A stretch of 41,858 bases of DNA from Candidatus Puniceispirillum sp. (lineage in GTDB: Bacteria > Pseudomonadota > Alphaproteobacteria > Puniceispirillales > Puniceispirillaceae). The notes under the pieces are model-generated. The model made no database searches. It was not told where the DNA came from and worked only from the letters and a program-made list of their open reading frames with translations. The stretch lies in the NCBI GenBank assembly GCA_028383305.1, contig JAOEVD010000020.1, forward strand, positions 1-41,858. Reading direction: 5' to 3'. Both the position numbers and the translations under genes were made by a program. Shown in pieces: positions 18,729 to 27,046 of the stretch (the stretch's first letter is position 1; every line of letters starts with the position of its first letter).

Positions 18729-19622
18729 ATGATTATTCTTGATGGGGGGCTTGGTCGCCAACTAAAGGCAATGGGCGCGCCGTTTCGCCAGCCGGAATGG
18801 TCGGCGTTGGCGCTGATGGAGGGACCGGAATTTGTGCGCGCCGCGCATGATGCCTTTATTGAGTCCGGTGCCACAATCATCACCACCAACAGCTATGCTG
18901 TTGTGCCATTTCATATTGGCGAGGATTTGTTTCGCGATCAGGCTGGTGCCTTGCTGGATTTGGCTGGCCAATTGGCGCGTGATGCCGCCGATGCCGCACC
19001 GCATCCGGTAAAGGTCGCCGCCGGTGTGCCGCCAATGTTTGGATCATATCAGCCCGATAAATTTGACGCTGGCCGCGCCACCGAGATGATTGGACTGTTT
19101 CGCCAAAAGCTTGCCCCCTATGCCGATTTTTTTATGGCTGAAACCCATAGCTCGATTGCCGAAGCTTTATGTTTTCTGACGGTATTTGCTGATTGTGACA
19201 AGCCTGTTTGGTTGTCGCTCACATTGGAGGATGCCAACCCGGTTGCTGGAACGCCGCAATTGCGGTCAGGCGAGCCATTGACCAATTTATTAACAGCGAT
19301 TGATGACGCGCCGCCATCGGCTGTTTTGTTTAATTGCAGCCAGCCTGAAGTGATGGATGATGCAATACGGACCGTGGTTACGCATTTTGCTAGTAAGGCC
19401 ATGCCGCCGCTTGTCGGAGTTTTGGCCAATACCTTTCCTTTGATCGAAAAAACATATAGCGGGGCAAATGCCAGCCTGCATGATCTTCGCGGTGATATAA
19501 CGCCGTCTTCCTATGCTGATTATGCGGTGAAATGGGTGGCATCGGGCGCTGATATTATTGGCGGCTGTTGCGGTATCTCGCCCGATCATTTGCGCGAGGT
19601 GAAAACCCGTCTAATTGGCTAG
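18729..19622 (+). CDS. Homocysteine S-methyltransferase family protein
   Basis: This 297-residue TIM-barrel protein belongs to the family that methylates homocysteine (from S-methylmethionine, betaine or similar donors) to methionine. It opens with ILDGGLGRQL, has ATIITTNSYAV and FMAETHSS, and bears the three zinc-binding cysteines: one in LFNCSQPE and the pair in IGGCCGISPDHL. The start at 18729 has AAAAGG just upstream; the longer frame lacks similarity. No cobalamin domain is present, so it is a cobalamin-independent, MmuM/BHMT-like enzyme. The methyl donor is not deducible. Confidence 0.86.
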   Translation: MIILDGGLGRQLKAMGAPFRQPEWSALALMEGPEFVRAAHDAFIESGATIITTNSYAVVPFHIGEDLFRDQAGALLDLAGQLARDAADAAPHPVKVAAGVPPMFGSYQPDKFDAGRATEMIGLFRQKLAPYADFFMAETHSSIAEALCFLTVFADCDKPVWLSLTLEDANPVAGTPQLRSGEPLTNLLTAIDDAPPSAVLFNCSQPEVMDDAIRTVVTHFASKAMPPLVGVLANTFPLIEKTYSGANASLHDLRGDITPSSYADYAVKWVASGADIIGGCCGISPDHLREVKTRLIG

Positions 19623-19729
19623 CATATTGCCATTGGCAGTGCTTTTTTGCGATTTGCCAGACCAGCCAGACAAAGTTTATAATTTTGCGAGAAACAAACC
19701 TGAAACAATTGAAACTGAAAGGCCGACCC

Positions 19730-20104
19730 ATGAAAGATGCCAAACAATTCCTCCAAGAAGCCAATGCCATCGTTCCGCGTATCTCCGCCGCTGATGGCAT
19801 TGCCAAACATGGTGCTGGTAACAGCCTGTTCATTGATGTTCGCGATAGTGGCGATATTGCCAAAAGCGGCACGATCGCTGGTGCGCTTCGGATTCCACGC
19901 GGATTTCTGGAATTTGCGGCTGATGAAAACCTGCATTATTTCAATGCAAGCCTCAGCAAAGATGCCGATATCGTTCTTGTTTGCGGTGCTGGTGGACAGG
20001 CCGCGCTGGCTGGCAAGACGCTAAAGGAAATGGGATATCAGAATGTGTGTAATGTTGGCGGCATTTCCGATTGGATTGCCGCTGGTGGCAAGTCTGAAGC
20101 CTAA
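19730..20104 (+). CDS. Rhodanese-like domain protein
   Basis: A 124-residue single rhodanese domain: LFIDVRDSGDIAKSGTIAGALRIPRG, then the active-site loop V-C-G-A-G-G-Q-A-A with the catalytic cysteine, and NVCNVGGISDWIAAGG. Such proteins move sulfane sulfur. The start at 19730 is chosen because the rhodanese fold begins soon after. It follows the homocysteine methyltransferase by about 110 nt. Confidence 0.88.
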   Translation: MKDAKQFLQEANAIVPRISAADGIAKHGAGNSLFIDVRDSGDIAKSGTIAGALRIPRGFLEFAADENLHYFNASLSKDADIVLVCGAGGQAALAGKTLKEMGYQNVCNVGGISDWIAAGGKSEA

Positions 20105-20165
20105 GGCTTTGGGCGAGCGTCCGAAAAGCCAATAATCAAAATCTGTTGCCACAAGGCGAAGGCAG

Positions 20166-20194
20166 AAAAAAAGGGGGGTTTTGGCCCCCCTTTT
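20166..20194 (-). terminator. Rho-independent terminator, bidirectional
   Basis: Ten-base stem AAAAGGGGGG / CCCCCCTTTT with a six-base loop. On the + strand it can end rhodanese transcripts, with only four T. On the minus strand the stem is followed by seven T (20172-20166), so it is stronger there and fits as the end of the 26-codon gene at 20250-20330. Confidence 0.85.
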
Positions 20195-20249
20195 CGTGAT
20201 CGGTCATCAAAAGACCTGTTTTACGGGGAAATGCCCGTCAATTTCTGAT

Positions 20250-20330
20250 CTAGGCGCACCCAGAAGGCTGCTCCTCAGCCCGCCAAACAGAAACCAAGTC
20301 CTTCGAACCAAACCGTTTATCACTAGACAT
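20250..20330 (-). CDS. 26-codon orphan gene with an exceptionally strong ribosome binding site
   Basis: ATG at 20330 starts MSSDKRFGSKDLVSVWRAEE and ends ...PSGCA at a TAG. It is preceded by AAAGGAGGTGATC (20333-20346 region), complementary over about 13 nt to the 3' end of 16S rRNA, with the AGGAGG core seven bases before the ATG. A strong intrinsic terminator follows 56 nt after the stop on the same strand. This layout of RBS, short frame and terminator is what a monocistronic small-protein gene looks like. The peptide is hydrophilic, with no membrane segment. I do not recognise it. It could also be a regulatory peptide. Confidence 0.6.
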   Translation of the reverse strand: MSSDKRFGSKDLVSVWRAEEQPSGCA

Positions 20331-20446
20331 CAGATCACCTCCTTTTCAATTTGTTGCAACGATGGGAATGAGCCTAGGAACAAAATCATCGCCTGTCACT
20401 AGGTTTTTGCGGGATGATGATGCCGAGGGGCTTGCACTTGGGAAAT

Positions 20447-21028
20447 ATGATCACCATTTCTCCTTTCATGATACGCAAACTTACCCATCGTTTTTTATTG
20501 CTTCTTGCCCTATTTATGCTGAAAGGGGGCATCATGCCTGCCGCTGCTGCTACAGCCCATGATTTTAGTTTTACCAGCATTGATGGTGGTGATCTGCCAT
20601 TGGCAACATATCGTGGCAAAGTGGTTTTGCTGGTCAATACCGCGTCGATGTGTGGCTTTACCGGCCAATATGAAGGACTGCAAAGCCTGTGGACGGAATA
20701 TAAGGATAACGGGCTTGTCGTTCTTGGTGTGCCAAGCGATGATTTTGGTGGCCAAGAGTTGGATGATGCCAAACAGGTCAAGGAATTCTGCACGTTGAAT
20801 TACGGTATTGACTTCCCAATGGCTGATATTGTTCATGTTAAAGGCCCAAACGCACATCCCTATTATAAATGGATTGCCGATGCGCATGGCGGCCTTGCCG
20901 TGCCGCGCTGGAATTTCCACAAACATGTGATTGATGGTAATGGCGATTTGGTTGATTGGTTTGCCTCGGCTACTGGCCCAAAAAGTGCCCGTCTTCGCAA
21001 GGCCATTGAAACTGCGCTTGCCAAGTGA
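20447..21028 (+). CDS. Exported glutathione-peroxidase-family protein
   Basis: The core (about residues 40-190) is a thioredoxin-fold peroxidase: KVVLLVNTASMCGFTGQYEGL with the catalytic cysteine (Cys, not Sec), VPSDDFGGQE with the tetrad Gln, and VPRWNFHKHVID with Trp-Asn. The N-terminus (RKLTHRFLLLLALFML...PAAAATA) is a signal peptide, placing the enzyme in the periplasm. It probably reduces peroxides with thioredoxin-like donors. ATGs at 20414 and 20468 are alternatives; none has a strong RBS, so the start is uncertain. Confidence 0.87.
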   Translation: MITISPFMIRKLTHRFLLLLALFMLKGGIMPAAAATAHDFSFTSIDGGDLPLATYRGKVVLLVNTASMCGFTGQYEGLQSLWTEYKDNGLVVLGVPSDDFGGQELDDAKQVKEFCTLNYGIDFPMADIVHVKGPNAHPYYKWIADAHGGLAVPRWNFHKHVIDGNGDLVDWFASATGPKSARLRKAIETALAK

Positions 21029-21175
21029 TTATCTGACCGGCCTATTTCGCTTTTCCCGGTGACTTTATGTGCTAGATTTACGCTGATATTTCCGGCGTGC
21101 TGGTGTTTGACGCGTTGTTATTCCAATAATGGGCGCGGGCGCAAAAGCCGCAAAAGACAAAGGGTTGGGCTGTTT

Positions 21176-22018
21176 ATGGACATCAGCATTGTTCTTGTGG
21201 TGCTTGGCGCGGCCTTTTTGCACGCCTTTTGGAATTTTCTGGTTCGTGGTACGCATGACAAGGCGCTTGGCATGGCGGCGGTTATGTTTGGCCATCTGCC
21301 GCTGGCTTTTATTGGCCTTTTCTATGCTGGCATGCCGCCTGAAGGCGCATGGCCTTATGTGATGGCAAGTGCGGTGTTGCATCTTGGCTATCAGGTATTT
21401 TTGTTAAATGCTTATCGTTTTGGCGAGCTGACGCAGATTTATCCGGTTGCTCGCGGGGCATCGCCGCTGTTGATTACCCTGTTTACCATGATCACTGTTC
21501 CGGGTGTTTTAAAGCCAATGGAGGTGATTGGCGTGATCATGGTGTCGGGGGCGATCATGACCTTTGGCATTGTTCAATATCGCAACAAAGCGGTTGGCGT
21601 TACCGGAATTGTTTTGGCGGTAATCACAGGCTGTTTTATTGCCAGCTATTCGATTGTTGATGCAGCTGGCACGCGCTTGACGCAAAGTGCGATCAGCTAT
21701 TATGGCGCATCGACCACGTCCAATGCGGTTTTATTAGGATTGTATCTGGCACGGTTTCATCCAACGGTTTTGACGCGCATGTATCGCGATGCGCCACGCA
21801 CTTTTGTGATTGGCGGGGCGGCGTCTTATTTTGCTTATGTTGCGGTGCTTTGGGCCTGTCTGTCGGCGCCTGTTGCCGTGGTGTCATCGCTTCGCGAGAC
21901 CTCGGTTCTGTTTGCGGTGGCACTTGGAGTTCTGTTCTTGAAAGAAAAAATGACATGGTTTAAAGCCGGCATCATCTTGATGATTTTCAGCGGGGTCATT
22001 GTTTTGCGGATGGCCTGA
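21176..22018 (+). CDS. EamA/DMT-family permease
   Basis: A 280-residue integral membrane protein with about ten hydrophobic helices in two EamA repeats (AAFLHAFWNFLVRGTHDK; SLRETSVLFAVALGVLFLKEKM). The substrate cannot be predicted; DMT members export metabolites or amino acids. The frame is open back to 21059, but the first hydrophobic helix follows the ATG at 21176. Confidence 0.85.
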   Translation: MDISIVLVVLGAAFLHAFWNFLVRGTHDKALGMAAVMFGHLPLAFIGLFYAGMPPEGAWPYVMASAVLHLGYQVFLLNAYRFGELTQIYPVARGASPLLITLFTMITVPGVLKPMEVIGVIMVSGAIMTFGIVQYRNKAVGVTGIVLAVITGCFIASYSIVDAAGTRLTQSAISYYGASTTSNAVLLGLYLARFHPTVLTRMYRDAPRTFVIGGAASYFAYVAVLWACLSAPVAVVSSLRETSVLFAVALGVLFLKEKMTWFKAGIILMIFSGVIVLRMA

Positions 22019-22121
22019 TAACGTTGGCGCATTTCGCCGCAGGTTCGGGCTTTGGGGCTGGACAGTTTGCGCCGAAAAACGCAGTCTGGGACAGGTGCGT
22101 TAGTTTTTAGGATTTTTTCGT

Positions 22122-23432
22122 ATGCAGGAATATGCCCTTCGCCGCGTTTTATCAGACGAATTACATGCGCGTGCCTTTCACGATTTTGATGGTGCAGGCC
22201 GATTTATCCGCTTTGTTTTTCTGGTTGGCGGTGATGACAGCAAAATTCTTGCCTATATCAATAAATTCCTATCTGCCGAGGGCCTAGCCCCGATTGATGC
22301 AGGCGAAAAATTCCGTCGCCATAACATGGCTGGCTATGCACTTCGCATTGAACGCCACACTGAATTTCTGTCAATCAGTTTTGTCGAAAAAAGCTTGCGG
22401 GCGAAAAATGGCCTCGCCGCCAATGCGTTTGATGAAACAGCGCTTGAACATATGCCTTTTTCTTGGGCGCGGAATGCGCCAGCCTCGTTGTTTCATGCAA
22501 TCTGGGTCGAGGTCGGCGGCAAGCCACTGCGCGGTCTGGATCAGGCACGCATGCTGGAGATTCTGCAAAGCCGTGTGGTGGCGGCAAACCAATTCAGTGA
22601 TGATGCAGCACAGGTGCATTTTGCGTTTGATATTGATGATGCCGGTTTTTCGCGGGTGGTGATTTTTAACCATGCGATTGAGGCGACCCGGATGGGGCGC
22701 GTTGTGCAACGCGTTGTCGAGGTTGAAACCTACCGGTTGTTGGCATTGCTGGGCTTGGCAACGGTCAAGGAATATTCGGGTCGTCTTGGCCTAATCGAAG
22801 ATGTTGTCAGCACATTGACCAATGACCTTGCCGAGCAGATCAAGCTTCCCGATGGCAAGGTTCAGGCCTTATTGTCGGTATTGTCGTCTCAGGCCGCCGA
22901 AGTGGAAGACATCTATTCCAAAACCTCTTACCGATTGGCGGCGACAACGGCCTATCTGAATATTCTGACGTCGCGTCTTGACCGAATGCAGATGACGCGC
23001 CTATCGGGTTTTCAGGGTGTTCGCGGCTTTCTTGATCGGCGGATGGCACCCGCGATGCAAAGCTGTTCGGCATTTTCTGAACGGCTTGCAAGCCTGTCAC
23101 GGCGGATCAGCCGCGCTGGTGAATTGCTGCGCACCCAAACCGAACTGGTCATTCAACGCCAAAATCGGGATTTGCTGAAATCAATGGATGAACGTGCCAA
23201 GCATCAGCTTCGGCTTCAGCAGATGGTTGAGCGCCTGTCGATTGCTGCGGTTACCTATTATGGGGTTGGGCTTGTTGGCTATGTTGCTGTCAGCCTGCCA
23301 ATTGCCAAATGGGGATTTTCATTGACCTATATCAAGGCCGTTTCGGTGCCGGTGATTGCCTTTTTAGTTTGGGCCGCCATCCGGCGGGTCAAAGAAGTTA
23401 CTACTGGCGCGGCCGATCGTTCGGCCAGCTAG
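22122..23432 (+). CDS. DUF3422 family membrane protein
   Basis: A 436-residue protein of the DUF3422 family, which begins with a (S)DELHARxF motif, here LSDELHARAFHDF. The first 230 residues are an alpha/beta region, residues about 240-370 are helical with coiled-coil character (RLASLSRRISRAGELLRTQTEL), and two hydrophobic segments close the protein (ITYYGVGLVGYVAVSL; AVSVPVIAFLVWAAI). The family is widespread in alphaproteobacteria, with unknown function. Confidence 0.85.
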   Translation: MQEYALRRVLSDELHARAFHDFDGAGRFIRFVFLVGGDDSKILAYINKFLSAEGLAPIDAGEKFRRHNMAGYALRIERHTEFLSISFVEKSLRAKNGLAANAFDETALEHMPFSWARNAPASLFHAIWVEVGGKPLRGLDQARMLEILQSRVVAANQFSDDAAQVHFAFDIDDAGFSRVVIFNHAIEATRMGRVVQRVVEVETYRLLALLGLATVKEYSGRLGLIEDVVSTLTNDLAEQIKLPDGKVQALLSVLSSQAAEVEDIYSKTSYRLAATTAYLNILTSRLDRMQMTRLSGFQGVRGFLDRRMAPAMQSCSAFSERLASLSRRISRAGELLRTQTELVIQRQNRDLLKSMDERAKHQLRLQQMVERLSIAAVTYYGVGLVGYVAVSLPIAKWGFSLTYIKAVSVPVIAFLVWAAIRRVKEVTTGAADRSAS

Positions 23433-23467
23433 GCGCGAACTTGTTGGCAGATGTTAGTTAGTGAGTG

Positions 23468-24097
23468 CTAGTTGGCAGGGGAAAAAGCCAATAATGACAA
23501 TTCGCGTGCATAGCCTGTGGCAAGATCAAACAGCACAGCACCGCCTGACGGTACCCCGATATTGGTGATGGCCTGAATGGTTACATAATGCGTCACCATA
23601 ATGACCGGTGAGCCATCATGGGGTAGGCTGTTCAACTTGGCCTGAAGCTTGGCCAAGGTTGCATCGCGCGGGGCATGGTTCTCATAAAATGAATTCAGCC
23701 CGCTAAACGGTGTGACTGGGCCTAAATCCAGCAAAAGCGCGGTTTCAAGGCAGCGGCACCATTCGCTGGAATAAACACCTGCAAGATCAAGATTGGCCGC
23801 GGCGATGCGTTTGCCAATGCCGCGTGCCTGCATACGTCCGGTTTCGTCAAGATTGCGCTGGGTCTGGCAATCTTTCAGATTGAAATTGGCTGGATCACCA
23901 TTGCCAGGTGCCAAGGCATGACGCAGGAAAATGACCGTGCCGTCAAACCGGCCATCATCAGCCCGCACTGGCAGATTGACCGCCAAAAGCAAAATAGATA
24001 AAAGCGCCGCCAGCTTTCCAAACCGCAAAACCACCATGAAACATTGGCGCAAAGACAGCTTTGATTGGCATTTTATGCTGGCGGGCTGACCGGTCAT
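23468..24097 (-). CDS. Exported histidine-phosphatase-superfamily protein
   Basis: The histidine phosphatase core carries VIFLRHALAPGNGDP with the catalytic RH(A) motif, YSSEWCRCLETA, and a late MVTHYVTIQAI with the second histidine. A signal peptide (FGKLAALLSILLLAVNLPVRADD) suggests periplasmic location. The ATG at 24097 lies 2 nt after the upstream stop, which suggests coupling; the ATG at 24037 would give a more standard signal peptide. Substrate unknown. Confidence 0.82.
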   Translation of the reverse strand: MTGQPASIKCQSKLSLRQCFMVVLRFGKLAALLSILLLAVNLPVRADDGRFDGTVIFLRHALAPGNGDPANFNLKDCQTQRNLDETGRMQARGIGKRIAAANLDLAGVYSSEWCRCLETALLLDLGPVTPFSGLNSFYENHAPRDATLAKLQAKLNSLPHDGSPVIMVTHYVTIQAITNIGVPSGGAVLFDLATGYARELSLLAFSPAN

Positions 24098-24099
24098 AT

Positions 24100-24663
24100 T
24101 TATGCGTTACGCCGGCTGACTTCGGCCATAAAGCGATGGCGGATAACCGGTGCATCCATGTCAATGACAGGTACCTTGATATTGCCTGACTCGCATTTGC
24201 TGACAATGATGGTCATCTTGTCACCGTCAAGCGCCGCTTGAACCGCCGCTGCGGTATCTTCGGCCGAACATTCAACGACATTGTCACAACCGCAAGCCTC
24301 GGCAACTTTGGCAAGCGATGTTTTCATGCCAGCATAGGTTGGCTGATCACCGGTTGAGCCATAGCTGCCATTATCGATAATCAGCAGGATGAAATTATCA
24401 GCCGGGTTATTGGCAATTGTTGGCAATGTCCCAAAATTGGTCAGAACCGAACCATCGCCATCAATCGCAATCACCTTAGCTCTTTGCGCGAGGGCAAGGC
24501 CAAGGCCGATTGATGAGGAAAGACCCATTGTGCCAAGCATGTAGAAATTGGTTGGCTGGTCATCAAGCAGATGCAATTCTTGGGATGGCAAGCCGATGTT
24601 AGAGACAACCAATTGATCAGAAATCATCGGGATCAGTGTTTTTAGAACGTCGCTTCTAATCAT
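24100..24663 (-). CDS. comE: Sulfopyruvate decarboxylase-like, beta (TPP-binding) subunit
   Basis: A 187-residue ThDP-binding domain with the GDG motif (IDGDGSVLTNFGTL, residues 67-80) and the matching IIDNGSYGSTG about 27 residues later, which together bind Mg-ThDP. It is half of a two-subunit 2-oxoacid decarboxylase whose other half is the next gene upstream, 3 nt away. Such split enzymes are sulfopyruvate decarboxylases (ComDE, giving sulfoacetaldehyde) or phosphonopyruvate decarboxylases. The split favours the first but the substrate is not proven here. Confidence 0.75.
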   Translation of the reverse strand: MIRSDVLKTLIPMISDQLVVSNIGLPSQELHLLDDQPTNFYMLGTMGLSSSIGLGLALAQRAKVIAIDGDGSVLTNFGTLPTIANNPADNFILLIIDNGSYGSTGDQPTYAGMKTSLAKVAEACGCDNVVECSAEDTAAAVQAALDGDKMTIIVSKCESGNIKVPVIDMDAPVIRHRFMAEVSRRNA

Positions 24664-24666
24664 CGG

Positions 24667-25164
24667 TTATGCTCCCTGCCAAAAGCTGGCATCGGTAAGA
24701 ATGGCAACAGGCTTTTTCGCCATAAAGCTGTGGTTTAAAATAGCGTCCAGCTCGGCAGCGTCGCTTTGTGTATGGAAATGGTAGGTTGGAATATTCAACT
24801 GGTTCAACAATGCCTTTGTATGAACCGCCATTTCGACCTGACAGGCAACCGGCTCGCCAATTTCACCGCGATAGCTGATCAGCATCGGCAGCGGAATATT
24901 GTAATATTGGATCAAAGTCACAAGCGTGTTAATGGTGACACCAATCGCTGTATTCTGCATGATGATCGCCGAGCGCTTGCCGCCCATATAGGCACCAGCG
25001 CAAAGCCCCATCCCTTCATCTTCCTTGTTTGACGGAATATGATAAATGACTTTCGAAGCTTCGATCTCGTCAATGACGCCAGCGAGCTGTTTACATGGCA
25101 CAGTGGTCACAAATTCGATTTTATTCTTAATAAAATCATTAACAATTTTTTGGTTTATCGACAT
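24667..25164 (-). CDS. comD: Sulfopyruvate decarboxylase-like, alpha subunit
   Basis: A 165-residue ThDP-enzyme pyrimidine-binding domain (IEFVTTVPCKQLAGVIDEI, then IPSNKEDEGMGLCAGAYMGGK with the Glu that activates ThDP at about 48-50, then AIIMQNTAIGVTINTLVTL and SYRGEIGE). It has no GDG motif, which is supplied by the next gene. It probably forms a heteromeric decarboxylase. It leads a three-gene unit ending with an exported phosphatase. Confidence 0.75.
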   Translation of the reverse strand: MSINQKIVNDFIKNKIEFVTTVPCKQLAGVIDEIEASKVIYHIPSNKEDEGMGLCAGAYMGGKRSAIIMQNTAIGVTINTLVTLIQYYNIPLPMLISYRGEIGEPVACQVEMAVHTKALLNQLNIPTYHFHTQSDAAELDAILNHSFMAKKPVAILTDASFWQGA

Positions 25165-25417
25165 GGGAGCAGCACTCTTTCTGGCTCATTTTCACTAAGA
25201 TGTTGCGGTAGGGGCATCGCAAATTGAATTTTTAGGACTGGAGAAATCTTCTTGTTAGGCGGAGTAAAACATAAAGTTTCGGCAATACAAAGCGCAAATT
25301 TTTGCTTTGCGACAGGCGGTCTAAAAAGATGTATTTCTTGAGACTTTGCGCTAGTTTTGACCAACCATAGGGCAGGTTTCTGCCACCACATATCTAACCC
25401 GAAAGGGATATGCCGAC

Positions 25418-26347
25418 ATGACATCACTGATCCTGCATCATTACCTGCAATCGCCGGTTGCCCATAAGGTGCGAATGGCGCTTGGCATTGCCGGTGCAAG
25501 CTGGCAGTCGGTAGAAATTCCACGTTTGCCGCCAAAGCCGCTTTTGGTGCCGCTGACCGCCGGTTATCGGCGTACGCCAGTGTTGCAGATTGGAGCTGAT
25601 ATTTATTGTGACAGCCAGAATATTGCGCATGCCATTGATCAATCAGGCTCGCCGCGTCGTCTGTTTCCCGATCAAACTTATGGCATGGCCATGATGATCA
25701 GCAATTGGGCTGAAACCACACTTTTTGATTTGTCGGTTCGGCTTGTCTTAACGCATGCGCTTGGCAAAGTGCCTGAAGAATTTATCCGTGATCGCGGATC
25801 GCTGTATTTTGAGCCAAACTGGACCGAAGCCAGCCTGCGGGCAGCTCTGCCATCGGTGATGCATGAATTGCGGGCGTCACTTGGCTTTGTTGAGGCGCAT
25901 CTTGGCGCAACCGATGGTGTTTATCTAACGGGGCATCAGCCTTGTTATGGCGATGCGGCGATTGGCTATATTTGCTGGTTCCTGCGTGGACGATGGGATG
26001 GCGGTGCGGCGTTGCTGGCAAATTACCCGGCTTTGTGCGCGCTTGAGGCTGCGTTTGACCAGCTTGGTGATGGCCAGCCGCAAGATTTGGACGCCGAGGC
26101 CGCGCTTGCCATTGCCAAGGCCGCCAAGCCGCAATCGCCAATCGGCATTATTGACAGTGCCAGCAGCCTTGCCATTGGCCAGAGAGTGATGATCCGGCCA
26201 AAGGGTGAAACCGCCGATCCTGATGTTGTTGGCACGCTTCGCTATTGTGATGGCATGCGCATTTCGATTGATCATAACCATGAACAGGTTGTTGATATTG
26301 CTGTGCATTTTCCGGTTGTCGGTTATGTCATGACGCCAATTTACTGA
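25418..26347 (+). CDS. Glutathione S-transferase family protein with C-terminal extension
   Basis: The N-terminal 80 residues are a thioredoxin-fold GST domain (LILHHYLQSPVAHKVRMALGIAG, RRTPVLQIGADIYCDSQNIAHAID with the cis-Pro and the Ser of the glutathione site). The helical GST C-terminal domain runs to about residue 215 (YLTGHQPCYGDAAIGY). A further 90 residues (ASSLAIGQRVMIRPKGETADPDVVGTL...) form a beta-rich extension absent from ordinary GSTs. It has 309 residues. The intergenic region to comD (25165-25417) shows only A/T-rich inverted words. Confidence 0.82.
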   Translation: MTSLILHHYLQSPVAHKVRMALGIAGASWQSVEIPRLPPKPLLVPLTAGYRRTPVLQIGADIYCDSQNIAHAIDQSGSPRRLFPDQTYGMAMMISNWAETTLFDLSVRLVLTHALGKVPEEFIRDRGSLYFEPNWTEASLRAALPSVMHELRASLGFVEAHLGATDGVYLTGHQPCYGDAAIGYICWFLRGRWDGGAALLANYPALCALEAAFDQLGDGQPQDLDAEAALAIAKAAKPQSPIGIIDSASSLAIGQRVMIRPKGETADPDVVGTLRYCDGMRISIDHNHEQVVDIAVHFPVVGYVMTPIY

Positions 26348-26453
26348 TCTATCCGATGTTCAATCCCGGATAGAAACGCAAGGTCAAGATAGAATTTCAC
26401 GGCGCACTTATCTGGCAATCATACTGCACTGATTTGGAAAAAAGAATTAACCG

Positions 26454-26479
26454 GCCCCATTCTGCAAATTGAATGGGGC
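26454..26479. other. RNA hairpin, 9-bp perfect stem
   Basis: GCCCCATTC (26454-26462) pairs with GAATGGGGC (26471-26479) around an 8-base loop, between the GST gene and the 57-aa gene. No T-run follows on the + strand, so it is not a classical terminator for the GST gene. Confidence 0.55.
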
Positions 26480-26522
26480 GGAAAGCACCCTATCGGCCAT
26501 ATGATGCTCATGGGGATATTTG

Positions 26523-26696
26523 ATGCGACAATCAACATCGCTGAATGAAGTCGAAATTAAGGCTTTTGCCGATCAGGCATTATTTACCAAGTCGCCGACC
26601 CTAAAGGGAAGGATGCCATTGATCGCGATGTGGATCATGGCGGGTGCGATTATGGGTGCTGTTTTAACAATTGGCATTTTTGTGATTTTGACGTGA
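26523..26696 (+). CDS. Small single-pass membrane protein (57 aa)
   Basis: ATG at 26523 with GGGGA eight bases upstream starts a frame with a polar N-terminal half (MRQSTSLNEVEIKAFADQAL) and a C-terminal membrane helix (LIAMWIMAGAIMGAVLTIGIFVIL). Composition and RBS suggest a genuine small gene. Function unknown. Confidence 0.55.
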   Translation: MRQSTSLNEVEIKAFADQALFTKSPTLKGRMPLIAMWIMAGAIMGAVLTIGIFVILT

Positions 26697-26758
26697 TCAT
26701 CCAATGACCAAATGATGGTCTATTTGGGACATGACCCGATAAAAGCTGTTAAATACCG

Positions 26759-27046
26759 CTAGGCGGTAACGGCATAAAGCCCTGACCGCTCGCCACCAAT
26801 ATGGGTGATCTTTTCCGCGCTAATCAGCCGGTTGAATGACCGGTAAACTGTTGGCATGGGAATGTTGCGAACCAGATAATGCGATCGGATATCATGGATT
26901 GATACTGGTTCGTTAGTATCATTTGATAGTAGTACAACAGCTGCATAGACTTGCTGTTCATTTGCGGTAAAATCAGCCAAGCCAACGTCTTTTTCCATGT
27001 CGGTAATGGTTTCGAGCAGTCGTGCAAACACAAGACGGCTAGACAC
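26759..27046 (-). CDS. Winged-helix DNA-binding protein
   Basis: A 95-residue MarR/Fur-size winged-helix protein: TANEQQVYAAVVLLSNDTNEPVSIHDIRS, then NIPMPTVYRSFNRLISAEKITHIGGERSGLYAV, a helix-turn-helix plus wing. A TTG at 27052 is possible, but the GTG at 27046 stands at the right distance from AGGAGA. It overlaps the membrane protein gene upstream by 8 nt, so the two are translationally coupled and probably act together. Confidence 0.72.
   Translation of the reverse strand: MSSRLVFARLLETITDMEKDVGLADFTANEQQVYAAVVLLSNDTNEPVSIHDIRSHYLVRNIPMPTVYRSFNRLISAEKITHIGGERSGLYAVTA

Noticed and set aside
20510-20926. 138-codon minus frame
   Set aside because: Antisense to the peroxidase gene; no similarity.
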